Origin: Bubalus kerabau
Lineage: Eukaryota; Chordata; Mammalia; Artiodactyla; Bovidae
Direction of reading: 5' to 3'
Assembly: GCF_029407905.1 (NCBI RefSeq)
Contig: NC_073630.1
Location: 38,093,001 to 38,157,000, forward strand
DNA: 64,000 nt
Shown here: in pieces, positions 1 to 10,983 of the stretch
Layout: each line of letters starts with the position of its first letter
Position numbering within the stretch: the first letter of the stretch is position 1
The notes under the pieces: generated by a model
What the model saw: only the letters and a program-made list of their open reading frames with translations
The model's database searches: none
What the model was told of the DNA's origin: nothing
Translations under genes and position numbers: made by a program

Positions 1-54
1 GTGTAATATAAGACATGGATCCAACTTTCTATTTGTGATTGATTTCTTTTATCA

Positions 55-373
55 ATGTCTTCTAGTTGTTTAAAATTAGTTCATTTATTTCTGGCAGAGC
101 TGGGTATTCATGGCTGCAAAGGGATTTCTCTAGTTGCTATGAATGGGGGCTACTCTTTATTGTGGTGCTCGGACTTCTCATTGTGGTGGCTTCTCTTGTT
201 GCAGAGCACAGGCTCTAGGCATCTTGGCTTCAGTAGTTGTAGCACGTGGGCTCAGTAGTTGTGGTGAAAGGGCTTAGTTGCTCTGTGGCATGTGGGATCT
301 TCTCAGACCAGGAATAGAACTCATGTTCCCTCTATTGGAGGTGGATTCTTAACCACTTGACCACCAAGAAGTC
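55..373 (-). mobile_element. CHR-type tRNA-derived SINE
   Basis: Read on the minus strand, the element starts near 373 with a tRNA-like head (plus-strand complement 'accacttgaccaccaagaag') and continues through the family's typical run of short degenerate repeats ('gtagttgtggcacgtgggctcagtag' type, about 150-260). It ends in an A-rich tail near 55. This is the cetacean-hippo-ruminant SINE group. It is diverged, with small deletions, so it is an old copy. The short plus-strand frame over it is not a gene. Confidence 0.75.
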
Positions 374-979
374 TCTGTCTTACAATTTTTGGTGTACAAT
401 TCTTTACCTCCTCATGTACACTGTTCCACATATCAGGAGACTCTGAGCCAGTCAAATAACCTATTTTCTATTGAGCAGGAAGGCAACGATGGTTTGGCCA
501 CATTCTAATCATTTTTCACTGACTGGAAGAGGCAAAACCCTCTAGGAATAGGAAATGTTTGAGGTTTCTTTGACAGGTCTCTACAATTCTTTCTTTTGAG
601 ACTTCTCTATAAATGTATTTTTCCACTGTTTACTTTGTCAGAATACATTTATATCACCTACTTATGTAGATAAGTGAATATCTACTCTTCTTAATCTTGT
701 TCTAATTTAGCAAATTATTAATTAAAATTCTGAAAACTTAACTGTGAATTTAAAATGACACTATTCCATGCTATGCTGTGCATTTTGACAAACATTTAAA
801 TCCATCCTCCAACACTGCAAAGTACTATTGCAAGTTGTATCTATTTTTATAGTTTTAGACATTTGAAGGATAAAACTGAAAAGGTATTAATTAAATGAAG
901 TGCTCATTAATAAACATTCTGAAGAACATTCCTTAAATATCATTCCAGAAATTCTAAAGTTAAATATACACACTCAACA
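374..979. other. AT-rich DNA, nothing recognised
   Basis: I see no ORF of note, no known repeat and no structured motif in this stretch. It is AT-rich like the other unique stretches of the window. Confidence 0.6.
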
Positions 980-2007
980 AACACATGACAAAATGCTCAA
1001 CATTGCTCATTATTAGAGAAATTCAAATCAAAACTACAATGAGGTATCATGTCACAATGGTCAAAATAGCCATAATCAAAAAATATATATACAAATAATA
1101 AATGCTAGGGAGGGTGTGGAGAAAAGGGAACACTCTTACACTGTTGGTGGGAATGTAAATTTATGTAACCACAATGGAGAACAGTATGGAGGTTTCTTAA
1201 AAACTAAAAATAAAATTACTATATGACCCAGTAATCCCACTACTGGGCATATACCCTGAGAAAACCATAATTCAAAAGATACATGAACCCAGTGTTCATT
1301 GCAGCATTATTTACAACAGCCAGGACATGGAAGAAACCTAAATGTCCATCGAGAGATGAATGGATAAAGAAGATGTGCTATATACATACAATGAAATATT
1401 ACCCATCCATAAAAAGGAATGAATTGGGTCATCTGTAGTGGTGTGGATGAAACTAGAGTCTGTCATACAGATGAAGTAAGTCAGAAAGAGAAAAACAAAA
1501 CCCATATACTAACATATATATGGAATCTAGACTAATGAGTACTGCTGAACCTATTTGCAGAATAGGAATGGAGACACAGATTAGAGAATGGATATGTGGA
1601 CATGGCAGGAAGGGAAGGGTAGGATGAATTTGGAGGGTAGCACTGACATACACACACTATCATTTGTAAAATAGATAGCTAGTGGGAAGTGGATGCATAG
1701 CACGGGGAGCTAAGCTTGGTGCTCTGTGATGACCTACAGGGGTCGAATAGAGGGGTGGAGGGTGGCTCAAGACGGAGGGGCTATATGTATACATACAGCT
1801 GATTCATTTTGTTGTAGAGCAGAAACTAACATAACATTGTTGTTGTTCATTAGTCACTCAGTTGTGTCCTACTCTTGCAACCCATGGACTGTAGCCTGCC
1901 ACGCTGCTCCATCCATGGAATTTCTCAGGCAAGAAAACTGGAGTGAGTTGTCATTCTTCATTTATATAATATTGAAAAAAATTACACTTCAATTAAAAAA
2001 TATATAA
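980..2007 (+). mobile_element. Old L1 3' end, interrupted by a Bov-A SINE
   Basis: The plus strand carries the end of L1 ORF2 and its 3' UTR. Landmarks are the 'gtgtggagaaaaggg' and 'ctgttggtgggaatg' blocks (about 1,110-1,155), 'cccactactgggcatatacc' (about 1,237) and the 'gatgaaactagag' block (about 1,447). The 3' UTR runs to about 1,838 and resumes after a SINE at 1,959-2,007. The reading frame is full of stops and the 3' UTR differs from the younger L1s here, so it belongs to an older subfamily. It is 5' truncated in ORF2. Confidence 0.85.
1841..1958 (-). mobile_element. Bov-A type SINE fragment
   Basis: This is the complement of the Bov-A unit: 'cagttgtgtcctactcttgc', then 'atggactgtagcctgccacg', then 'aactggagtgagttg'. 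It sits inside the 3' UTR tail of the L1 on both sides, so it inserted after that L1. No tRNA head is visible, so it is a single-unit or truncated copy. Confidence 0.75.
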
Positions 2008-2082
2008 AATACAAACTCAAAATATTCTTATGAATGCAATTTCTTATGAGTCAGAGAAAGGTTTTTCTTTCCCACAGTGTAG

Positions 2083-2263
2083 TTGTTGTTCATTCACTAA
2101 GTCATGTCCAACCCTTTACAACCCAATGGACTGCAGCATGCCAGGCTTCTCTGTCCTCCACTATCTCCCAGAGTTTTTTCAAGTTCATGTCCATTAGTAA
2201 GTGATGTTATATAACCATCTCATCCTCTGCTTCCCCCTTCTTTTGCCTTCAGTCTTTCACACT

Positions 2264-2299
<36 letters not shown>

Positions 2300-3135
2300 C
2301 CCCATGAGTTGGCTCTTTTCATCGGATGGCCAAAGAATTGGAGCTTTAGCTTCAGCATTAGTTCTTCCAGTGAATATTCAGGGTTGATTTTCCATAGGAA
2401 TAACTGGTTTGATCTCCTTGCAGTCCAAGGGACTCAAGAGTCTTCTCCAGTACCACAATTCAAAACCATCAATTTTGGGGTGTTCAACCATCTTTATGGT
2501 TCAGCTCTCATATCTGCAAATGACTACCACAAAAATCATAGCTTTTAGTATATGGACCTTTGTTGGCAAGGTGATGTCTTTGATTTTTAATATGCTGTCT
2601 AGTTTTATCATAGCTTTCCTTCCAAGGAGCAAGCATCTTTTTAACTTCACTGCTACAGTCATTCTGCAGTGATTTTGGAGTCCAAGTATATAAAATTAGC
2701 CATTCTTTCCACTTTTTCCCTTCCATTTCCCATGAAGTGATGGGACCAGATGCCATGATCTTAGTTTTATGAATATTGAGTTTCAAGCCAGCTTTTTAAC
2801 TCTCTTCTTTTACCCTCATCAAGAGGCTCTTTAGTTCCTTTTCACTTTCTGCCATTAGAGTGGTGTTATCTGCATATCTGAGATTGTTAATATTTCTCCT
2901 GGCAATCTTGATTCCATCTTGTGATTCATCTGGCCCAGCATTTAGCATGTTGTACTATGCATAGAAGTTAAATAATCAGGGTGACAATATAAGCTGTGTT
3001 GTATTCCTTTCCCAATTTTCAACCAATCAGTTCATGTTTGGTTATAACTGTTTCTTCTTGGCCTGCATACCATTTTCTCAGGAAGGTGGTCTGGTTCTCT
3101 TATCTCTTTAAGAATTTTCCACAGTACTTCTTGTT
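2083..3135 (-). mobile_element. Old BovB LINE, 3' third
   Basis: The minus strand encodes the C-terminal RT region of BovB with many stops and indels. The 3' end is near 2,083 and the copy is truncated near 3,135 in the RT palm region. Recognisable blocks are the complement of 'caacatccaaaactaagatcatgg' type sequence (about 2,740-2,775) and the 'catctgcatatctgag' block (about 2,866). About 29 T residues occupy 2,271-2,299 inside the element. Divergence is higher than in the BovB copies at 24-27 kb and 59 kb. Confidence 0.85.
2271..2299. repeat. Poly(T) tract inside BovB
   Basis: An uninterrupted run of T interrupts the BovB 3' region where other copies have non-repetitive sequence. It could be a length-variable microsatellite or the A-tail scar of a vanished short insertion. 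Confidence 0.8.
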
Positions 3136-3527
3136 ATTTTTAGGTTTAAAGAGAAAACACTAAAAGAAACTTTGCTTTTAGATGGAACTCATTGTTAAAA
3201 TGTTATATAATGAATCAGCATTAAATAATAGACAAAGTTAAAATTTTCTGTCTTCTAAAATCTCAAAGGCTACCATTTAAATTAGTGAGTTGAATTAACT
3301 TAAAATTTTGTTTTTCTTTTACTGTGCTATGTTGCTTTTGTTTAGAATAAATGTTTTCTTAAGATTCAGATATGCATTATTTGACTAACTTGCCTTATTA
3401 TTTTTACTAACAAGCTATGATTACAACAGATCTAACATTTTATGACAGATTAATGGCAGGTATTTATCTCTGAAAAATTGCCATCGTGGGGGGGTGGAAA
3501 CAAACGAGATATCAAATTGTATCATCC
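3136..3527. other. AT-rich DNA, nothing recognised
   Basis: No coding frame or familiar repeat is visible between the two BovB pieces. Confidence 0.55.
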
Positions 3528-4050
3528 TTCAGTTCAGTTCAGTTCAGGCGCTCAGTCGTGTCTGACTGTTTGCGACCCCATGAATCGCAGCGCACCAGGA
3601 CTCCCTATCCATCACCAACTCCCAGAGTTCACTCAAACTCACGTCCATCGAATTGCTGATGCCATCCAGCCATCTCATCCTCTGTTGTCGCCTTCTTCTC
3701 CTGCCCCCAGTCCCTCCCAGCATCAGGGTCTTTTCCAATGAGTCAACTCTTCGCATGAGGTGGCCAAAGTACTGGAGTTTCAGCTTTAGCATCATTCCTT
3801 CCAAAGAACACCGAAGGCTGATCTCCTTTAGAATGGATTGCTTGGATCTCCTTGCAGTCCAAGGGACTCTCAAGAGTCTTCTCCAACACCACAGTTCAAA
3901 AGCATCAATTCTTCGGTGCTCAGCTTTCTTCACAGTCCAACTCTCACATCCATACATGACTACTGGAAAAACCATAGCCTTGACTAGATGGACCTTTGTT
4001 GGCAAAGTAATGTCTCTGCTTTTGAACATGCTATCTAGGTTGGTCATAAC
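3528..4050 (-). mobile_element. BovB 3' end, 5' truncated
   Basis: The 3' terminus shows the repeated 'cagtt' complement of BovB (about 3,530-3,547). The minus strand keeps an open frame of 167 codons at 3,544-4,047 covering the C-terminal RT/thumb region, including residues 'VVMYGCESWTVKK' and 'AEHRRIDAFELWCWRR'. At the codon after AEH this copy keeps CGA, where most copies in the window have TGA. It breaks off at 4,050. Confidence 0.9.
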
Positions 4051-4800
4051 TTAAGATATTTATATTTTATTACTTTTTGACATATTAAACACTGTCTTTA
4101 CTGACTTTTGGAAAATATTGCTATGATTCAATTTTCATCAAAATAATAAACCTTTGGGCAAAGTATAAAATCTTGTAATAGATCTTAACCTCAGTTCAGA
4201 AACAACTAAGCACACTACCATTGTATCAGAAGTTGTCTGTGAAGTTAAATGGACATGACATAATTGATAACATTGTGATCGAATGTGAGCATTTGACATT
4301 TCAAATACTCACACTGGCACCACATATTATTGTCAGATGCAAGAGTTGAAAATATAGGAGATGAAGCATGGAAGACAGAGGAGCAAAGTTCAGAAAGCAG
4401 TAAAAACAGGGTCAATCTACAGTCTTTTCGTGTGTGGACTGTCTTTACCTTTACTTTCTGATTCATCCATTTTTTTCTTTGAAAATAAAAGATACCTTCA
4501 AAATCAATCAAGTATGACTTTTTGATAGCCTGTCAAATATAAAATAATAAGACTTGAAAATCAATTTCAGTAAAAAAAAATCAAGTTCTATTTTTCTTTC
4601 TAGTTCTATATCTCATTTAATTTCATGACTTCAGTCTCTATCTATAGATACAGAAAATTGATGTTTTTAAAAATTCAAGGTGATACTTAAAAGATTCATA
4701 TCAGTTTCTAAATCAAATAATTATATTAAACTTGTTTTGATAGCTTTTAATAAAAATTTAGTTTCCATTAGGTTTTAGTTTATTTTGTTGTTTTTTAATC
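4051..4800. other. AT-rich DNA, nothing recognised
   Basis: There is no recognisable repeat or gene. An 88-codon minus-strand frame at 4,245-4,511 has no family features and is probably chance. Confidence 0.55.
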
Positions 4801-5207
4801 ATAAAATTCTTTTTTTGTTTGTTTGTTTTTCTTTCTTTCTTATTTTATGTTTTAATATAAATTTATTTATTTTAATTGGAGGCTAATTACTTTACAATAT
4901 TGTATTGGTTTTGCCATACTTTGACAGGAATCCAAAAGGGATGTACACATGTTCCCCATCCTGAACCCCCCTCCCACCTCCCTTCTCACAACATCCTTCT
5001 GGATCATCCCAGTGTACCAGCCCCAAGCATCCTGTATCATGCATTGAACCTGCACTGGTGATTCCTTTCACATATAATAATATACATGTTTCACTGCCAT
5101 TCTCCCAAATCATCCCACCCTCACCCTCTCCGACAGAGTCCGAAGACTGTTCTATACATCTATGTCTCTTTTCCTGTCTCGCATACAGGGTTACCATTAC
5201 CATCTTT

Positions 5208-8200
5208 CTAAATTCCATATAATGCGTTAGTATACTGTATTGGTGTTTTTCTTTCTGGCTTACTTCACTCTGTATAATAGGCTCCAGTTTCATCCACCTC
5301 ATTAGAATTGATTCAAATGTATTCTTTTTAATGGCTGAGTAATACTCCATTGTGTATATGTACCACAGCTTTCTTATCCATTCATCTGCTGATGGGCATC
5401 TAGGTTGCTTCCATGTTCTGGCTATTGTAAACAGTGCTGCAATGAACACTGTGGTACACGTGTCTCTTTCATTTCTGGTTTCCTCGGTGTGTATGCCCAG
5501 CAGTGGGATTCCTGGGTCATATAGCAGTTCTGTTTCCAGATTTTTAAGGAATCTCCACAATATTCTCCATAGTGGCTGTACTAGTTTGCATTTCCACCAA
5601 CAATGTTAGAGGATTCCCTTTTCTCCACACCATCTCCAGCATTTACTGTTTGTAGACTTTTTGATAGCCGCCATTCTGACTGGGGTGAAATGGTACCTCA
5701 TTGTGGCTTTGATTTGCATTTCTCTGATAATGAAAGATGTTGAGCACCTTTTCATGTGTTTGTTAGTCATCTATATGTCTTCTTTGGAGAAATGTCTATT
5801 TAGTTCTTTGGCCCATTTTCTGATTGGGTCGTTTATTTTTCTAGAATTGAGCTGCAGGAGTTGCTTGTATATTTTTGAGATTAGTTGTTTGTCTGTTGCT
5901 TCATTTGCTATTATTTTCTCCCATTCTGAAGGCTGTCTTTTCACCCGGCTTATAGTTTCCTCTGTTGTGCAGGAACCTTTAAGTTTAATTAGGTCCCATT
6001 TGTTTATTTTTGCTTTTATTCCCAATATTCTGGGAGGTGGGTCATAGAGGATCCTTCTGTGATGTATGTCGGAGAGTGTTTTGCCTATGTTCTCCCCTAG
6101 GAGTTTTATAGTTTCTGGTCTTACATTTATATCTTTAATCCATTTTGAGTTTATTTTTGTGTATGGTGTTAGAAAGTGTTCTAGCTTCATTGTTTTACAA
6201 GTGGTTGGCCAGTTTTCCCAGCACCACTTGTTAAAAAGATTGCCTTTAATCCACTGTATATTCTCGCCTTCTTTGTCAAAGATAAGGTGTCCATAGGTGC
6301 ATGGATTTATCTCTGAGCTTTCTATTTTGTTCCATTAATCTATATTTCTGTCTTTGTGCCAGTACCATACTGTATTGATGACTGTAGCTTTGTAGTAGAG
6401 CCTGAAGTCAGGCAGGTTGATTCCTCCAGTTCCATTCTTCTTTCTCAAGATTGCTTTGGCTATTCGAGGTTTTTTGTATTTCCATACAAATTGTGAAATT
6501 ATTTGTTCTAGCTCTGTGAAAAATACCGTTGGTAGCTTGATAGGGATAGCACTGAATCTATAGATCACTTTGAGTAGTATAATCATTTTCACTATACTGA
6601 TTCTTCTGATCCATGAACATGGTATATTTTTCCATCTATTAGTGTCCTCTTTGATTTCTTTCACCAGTGTTTTATAGTTTTCTATAACCTATATATAGGT
6701 AGATATTAGGTAGATATATATTCCTAAGTTTTTTTTATTATTTTCGTTACAATGGTGAATGGAATTGTTTCCTTAATTTCTCTATTTTCTCATTGTTAGT
6801 GTATAGGAATGCAAGGGATTTCTGTGTGTTGATTTTATATCCTGCAACTTTACTATATTCATTGATTAGCTCTAGTAATTTTCTGGTGGAGTCTTTAGGG
6901 TTTTCTATGTAGAGGATCATGTCATCTGCAAACAGTGAGAGTTTTACTTCTTCTTTTCCAACTTGGATTCGTTTTATTTCTTTTTCTGCTCTGATTGCTG
7001 TGGCCAACACTTCCAAAACTATGTTGAAGAGTAGTGGTAAGAGTGGGCACCCTAGTCTTGTTCCTGACTTTAGGGGAAATGCTTTCAATTTTTCACCAAT
7101 GAGGATAATGTTTGCTGTGGGTTTGCCATATATAGCTTTTATTATGTTGAGGTGTGTTCCTTCTATTTCTGCTTTCTGGAGGGTTTTTACCATAAATGGA
7201 TGTTAAATTTTGTCAAAGGCTTTCTCTGCTTCTATTGAGATAATCATGTGGCTTTTATTTTTCAATTTTTAATGTGGTGTATTACATTGATTGATTTGAA
7301 GATATTGAAGAATTCTTGCATACCTGGGATAAAGCCCACTTGGTCATGATGATGTATGATGTTTTTGTGTTGTTGGATTCTGATTGCTAGAATTTTGTTA
7401 AGGACTTTTGCATCTATGTTCATCAGTGATATTGGCCTGTAGTTTTCTTTTTGGGGAGCATCTTTGTAAGGTTTTGGTATTAGGGTGATGGTGGCCTCAT
7501 AGAATGAGTTTGGAAGTTTACCTTCCCCTGCAATTTTTTGGAAGAGTTTGAGTAGGATAGGTGTTCGCTCTTCTCTAAATTTTTGCTAGAATTCAGCTGT
7601 GAAGCTGTCTGGTCCTGGGCTTTTGTTTGCTGGAAGATGTCTGATTATAGTTTCAATTTCCATGCTTGTGATGAGTGTGTTAAGATTTTCTATTTCTTCC
7701 TGGTTCAGTTTTGGAAAGTTGTACTTTTCTAAGAATTTGTCCATTTCTTCCAAGTTGTCCATTTTATTGGCATATAATTACTGATAGTAGTCTCTTATGA
7801 TCCTTTGTATTTCTGTGTTGTCTATTGTGATCTCTCCATTTTCATCTCTAATTTTATTGATTTGATTTTTCTCCCTTTGTTTCTTGATGAGTCTGGCTAA
7901 TGGTTTGTCAATTTTATTTATCCTTTCAAAGAACCAGCTTTTGGCTTTGTTGATTTTTGCTATGGTCTCTTTTGTTTCTTTTGCATTTATTTCTGCCCTA
8001 ATTTTTAAGGTTTCTTTCCTTCTACTAACCCTGGAGTTCTTCATTTCTTCCTTTTCTAGTTGCTTTAGGTGTAGAGTTAGGTTATTTAATTGACTTTTTT
8101 CTTGTTTCTTGAGTTATGCCTGTATTGCTATGAACCTTCCCCTTAGCATTGCTTTTACAGTGTCCCACAGGTTTTGGGTTGTTGTGTTTCCATTTTCATT

Positions 8201-9213
8201 CATTTCTATGCATATTTTTATTTTTTTAATTTCTCCTGTGATTTGTTGTTTATTGAGCAGCGTGTTGTTCAGCCTCCATATGTTGGAATTTTTAATAGTT
8301 TTTCTCCTGTAATTGAGATCTGATCTTACTGCATTGTGGTCAGAAAAGATGCTTGGAATGATTTCAATTTTTTTGAATTTACCAAGGCTAGATTTATGGC
8401 CCAGGTTGCGATCTATCTTGGAGAAGTTTTGTGTGTGCTTGAGAAAAAGGTGAAATTCATTGTTTTGGGGTGAAGTGTCCTATAGATATCAATTAGGTCT
8501 AACTGGTCTATTATATCATTTAAAGTTTGTGTTTCCTTGTTAATTTTCTGTTTAGTTGATCTATTCATAGGTGTGAGTGGGGTATTAAATTCTCCCACTA
8601 TTATTGTGTTACTGTTAATTTCCCCTTTCATACTTGTTAGCATTTGTCTTACATAATGTAGTGCTCCTATTTTGGGTGCATGTATATTTATAATTGTTAT
8701 ATCTTCTTCTTGGATTGATATTTTGATCATTATGTAGTGTCCTTCTTTGTCTCTTTTCACAGCCTTTGTTTTAAAGTCTATTTTATCTGATATGAGTATT
8801 GCTACTCCTGCTTTCTTTTGGTCTCTATTTGCATGGAATATCTTTTTCCAGCCCTTCACTTTGAGTCTGTATGTGTCCCTTGTTTTGAGGTGGGTCTCTT
8901 GTAGACAGCATATATAGGGGTTTGTTTTTGTATCCTTTCAGCCAGTCTTTGTCTTTTGGTTGGGGCATTCAACCCATTTACATTAAAGTTAATTATTTTT
9001 TTTAATTTATTTTTTTAAATTTTATTTTATTTTTAAACTTTACATAACTGTATTAGTTTAGTTATTTATTTATAACTAAAATATTTATATATTTATTATT
9101 TTATATATATATTATTTTTTATATTTAATATTTTTATTTTTTAAATAAATATATTTAATATTAATATATTTATAAATAAAGTTAATTATTGATAAATATA
9201 ATCCCATTTCCAT
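5208..9213 (-). pseudogene. L1 ORF2 (endonuclease-reverse transcriptase), decayed
   Basis: ORF2 of L1 encodes an APE-type endonuclease followed by reverse transcriptase and a cysteine-rich tail. The minus-strand start is an ATG at 9,211-9,213. 'NVNGLNAPTKRQRL' follows after the AT-rich insertion, and the endonuclease region is at 8,413-8,859. The RT core lies at about 6,747-7,193, where the 'FADDMILYIENP' motif keeps the catalytic FADD. The frame ends in 'IYG'-type residues and a TAG at 5,208-5,210. Stops and frameshifts break it into at least eight pieces, so no full protein can be made. Confidence 0.85.
8998..9177 (-). mobile_element. AT-rich insertion with L1-tail start, in L1 ORF2
   Basis: A 180-bp insertion is flanked by a perfect 13-bp direct repeat, 'aaagttaattatt', at 8,985-8,997 and 9,178-9,190. 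Its first part is antisense L1 3' terminus ('aaactttacataactgtatt' at about 9,035). This indicates an extremely 5'-truncated L1 insertion. The remaining 120 bp is simple A/T sequence with no L1 match that I can see. The insertion splits ORF2 of the host L1 a few codons after its start. Confidence 0.75.
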
Positions 9214-9956
9214 TTACTTTATTGTTTTGGGTTTGAGTTTATACACAGTTTCTGTGTGTCCGGTCTAGAGAATATCCTTTAGCATTTGTTGGAGAGCTGG
9301 TTTTGTGTGCTGAATTCTCTCAGCTTTTGCTTGTCTGTAAAGCTTGTGATTTCTCCTTCATATTTGAATGAGACCCTTGCTGGCTACAGTAATCTGGGCT
9401 GTAGGTTATTTTCTTTCATCACTTTAAGTATGTCCTGTCATTGTCTCCTGGCCTGAAGAGTTTCTATTGAAAGATCAGCTGTTATCCTTATGGGAATCCC
9501 CTTGTGCGTTATTTGTTTTTTTCCCCTTGCTGCTTTTAATATTTGTTCTTTGTGTTTGAACTTTGTTAATTTGATTAATATGTGTCTTGGTGTGTTTCAC
9601 CTTGGGTATATCCTATTTGGGACTCTCTGGGTTTCTTGGACTTGGGTGATTATTTCCTTCCCCATTTTCTGGAAGTTTTCAACTATTATCTCCTCAAGTA
9701 TTTTCTCATGGTCTTTCTTTTTGTCTTCTTCTTCTGGGACCCCTGTGATTCAAATGTTGGGGCATTTAACATTGTCCCAGAGGTTTCTGAGGTTGTCCTC
9801 ATTTCTTTTAATCTGTTTTTCTTTTTTTCCTCTCTGTTTCATTCATGTTTCTGCCATTTTATCATCTATGTCACTTATCCTGTCTTCTACCTCCGTTATT
9901 CTACTATTGGTTCCCTCCAGAGTGTTTTTGATCTCATTTATTGAGCACTCCAAAAT

Positions 9957-10772
9957 CACTGCAGACAGTGATTGCAGCCATGAAATTAAAAGACTCTTAC
10001 TCCTTGGAAGGAAAGTTATGACCAACCTGCTGCTAAGTCTCTTCAGTCGTGTCCGACTCTGCATGACCCCATAGACAGCAGCCCAACAGGCTCCTCCATC
10101 CCTGGGATTCTCCAGGCAAGAAAACTAGAGTGGGTTGTCATTTCCTTCTCCAATGCATGAAAGTAAAAAGTGAGAGTGAAGTCGCTCAGTCATGTCCGAC
10201 TCTGTGTGACCCCATGGACTGCAGCCTACCAGGCTCTTCTGTCCATGAGATTTTTCAGGCAACCTAGATAGCGTATTAAAAGGCAGAGACATTAATTTGC
10301 CAACAAAGGTCCATCTAGTCAAGGCTACGGTTTTTCCAGTGGTCATGTATGGATGTGGGAGTTGGACTGTGAAGAAAGCTGAGCACCAAAGAATTGGTGC
10401 TTTTGAACTGTGGTGTTGGAGAAGACTCTTGAGAGTCCCTTGGACTGCAAGGAGATCCAACCAGTCCATCCTAAAGGAGATCAGTCCTGGGTGTTCTTTG
10501 GAAGGACTGATACTAAAGCTGAAACTCCAATACTTTGGCCACTTCATGTGAAGAGTTGACTCATTGGAAAAGACTCTAATGCGGGGAGGGATTTGGGGAA
10601 GGAGGAGAAGAGGACAACAGAGGATGTGATGGCTGGATGGCATCACTGACTTGATGGACATGAGTTTGAGTGAACTCTGGGAGTTGGTGATGGATAGGGA
10701 GGCCTGGCGTCCTGCGATTCATGGGGTTGCAAAGAGTTGGACATGATTGAGCAACTGAACTGAACTGAACTG
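9957..10772 (+). mobile_element. BovB 3' end inserted in L1 ORF1
   Basis: The plus strand starts with 'tccaaaatcactgcagacag' and ends with the BovB terminus 'ctgaactgaactgaactgat'. A BOV-A2 SINE interrupts it at 10,028-10,260. Its frame at 10,297-10,551 reads 'VVMYGCGSWTVKKAEHQRI' and has CAA at the codon where most copies in the window have TGA. L1 sequence continues on both sides, so this insertion is younger than the L1. Confidence 0.9.
10028..10260 (-). mobile_element. BOV-A2 SINE inserted in BovB
   Basis: Two Bov-A units stand in tandem, each with the 'cgtgtccgactctg' type core and 'ggctcctccatccctgggat' or 'caggctcttctgtccatgag'. The 'tgctgctaag' end and the linker 'ctccaatgcatgaaagt' are typical of BOV-A2. 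BovB reads through on both sides ('gaccaacc' / 'aacctagatagc') with a short duplicated 'caacc'. It is the youngest layer of an L1 > BovB > SINE nest. Confidence 0.88.
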
Positions 10773-10983
10773 ATTGCATTATTCATTATATATTGACTCT
10801 TTTTTAATTTATTCTAGGTCCTTGTTAAACCTTTCTTGCATCTTCTCAATCCTTGTCTCCAGGCTATTTATCTGTAACTCCATTTTGTTTTCAAGATATT
10901 GGATCATTTTTGCTATCATTAATCAGAGTTCTTTATCAGGTAGATTCCCTATCTCTTCCTCTTTTGTTTGGTTTGGTGGGCAT

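Larger units (their letters stand above)
9214..10983 (-). pseudogene. L1 ORF1 (RNA-binding protein), decayed
   Basis: ORF1p is the trimeric nucleic-acid-binding chaperone of the L1 particle. The probable minus-strand start is the ATG at 10,981-10,983 (MPTKPNKRGR). The C-terminal region at 9,240-9,800 shows the family blocks 'VQETQRVPNR', 'TPRHILIKLTKFK' and 'ITADLSIETLQARR'. The TAA at 9,214-9,216 abuts the ORF2 ATG directly, giving 'taaatg'. Several internal stops are present, and a BovB splits the frame at 9,957-10,772. Without it the frame is about 318 codons, slightly short for the family. Confidence 0.8.

Noticed and set aside
9490..10074. 194-codon plus-strand frame rich in Phe, Ser and Leu, looking like a membrane protein
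   Set aside because: It is the opposite strand of L1 ORF1 and runs into an inserted BovB.
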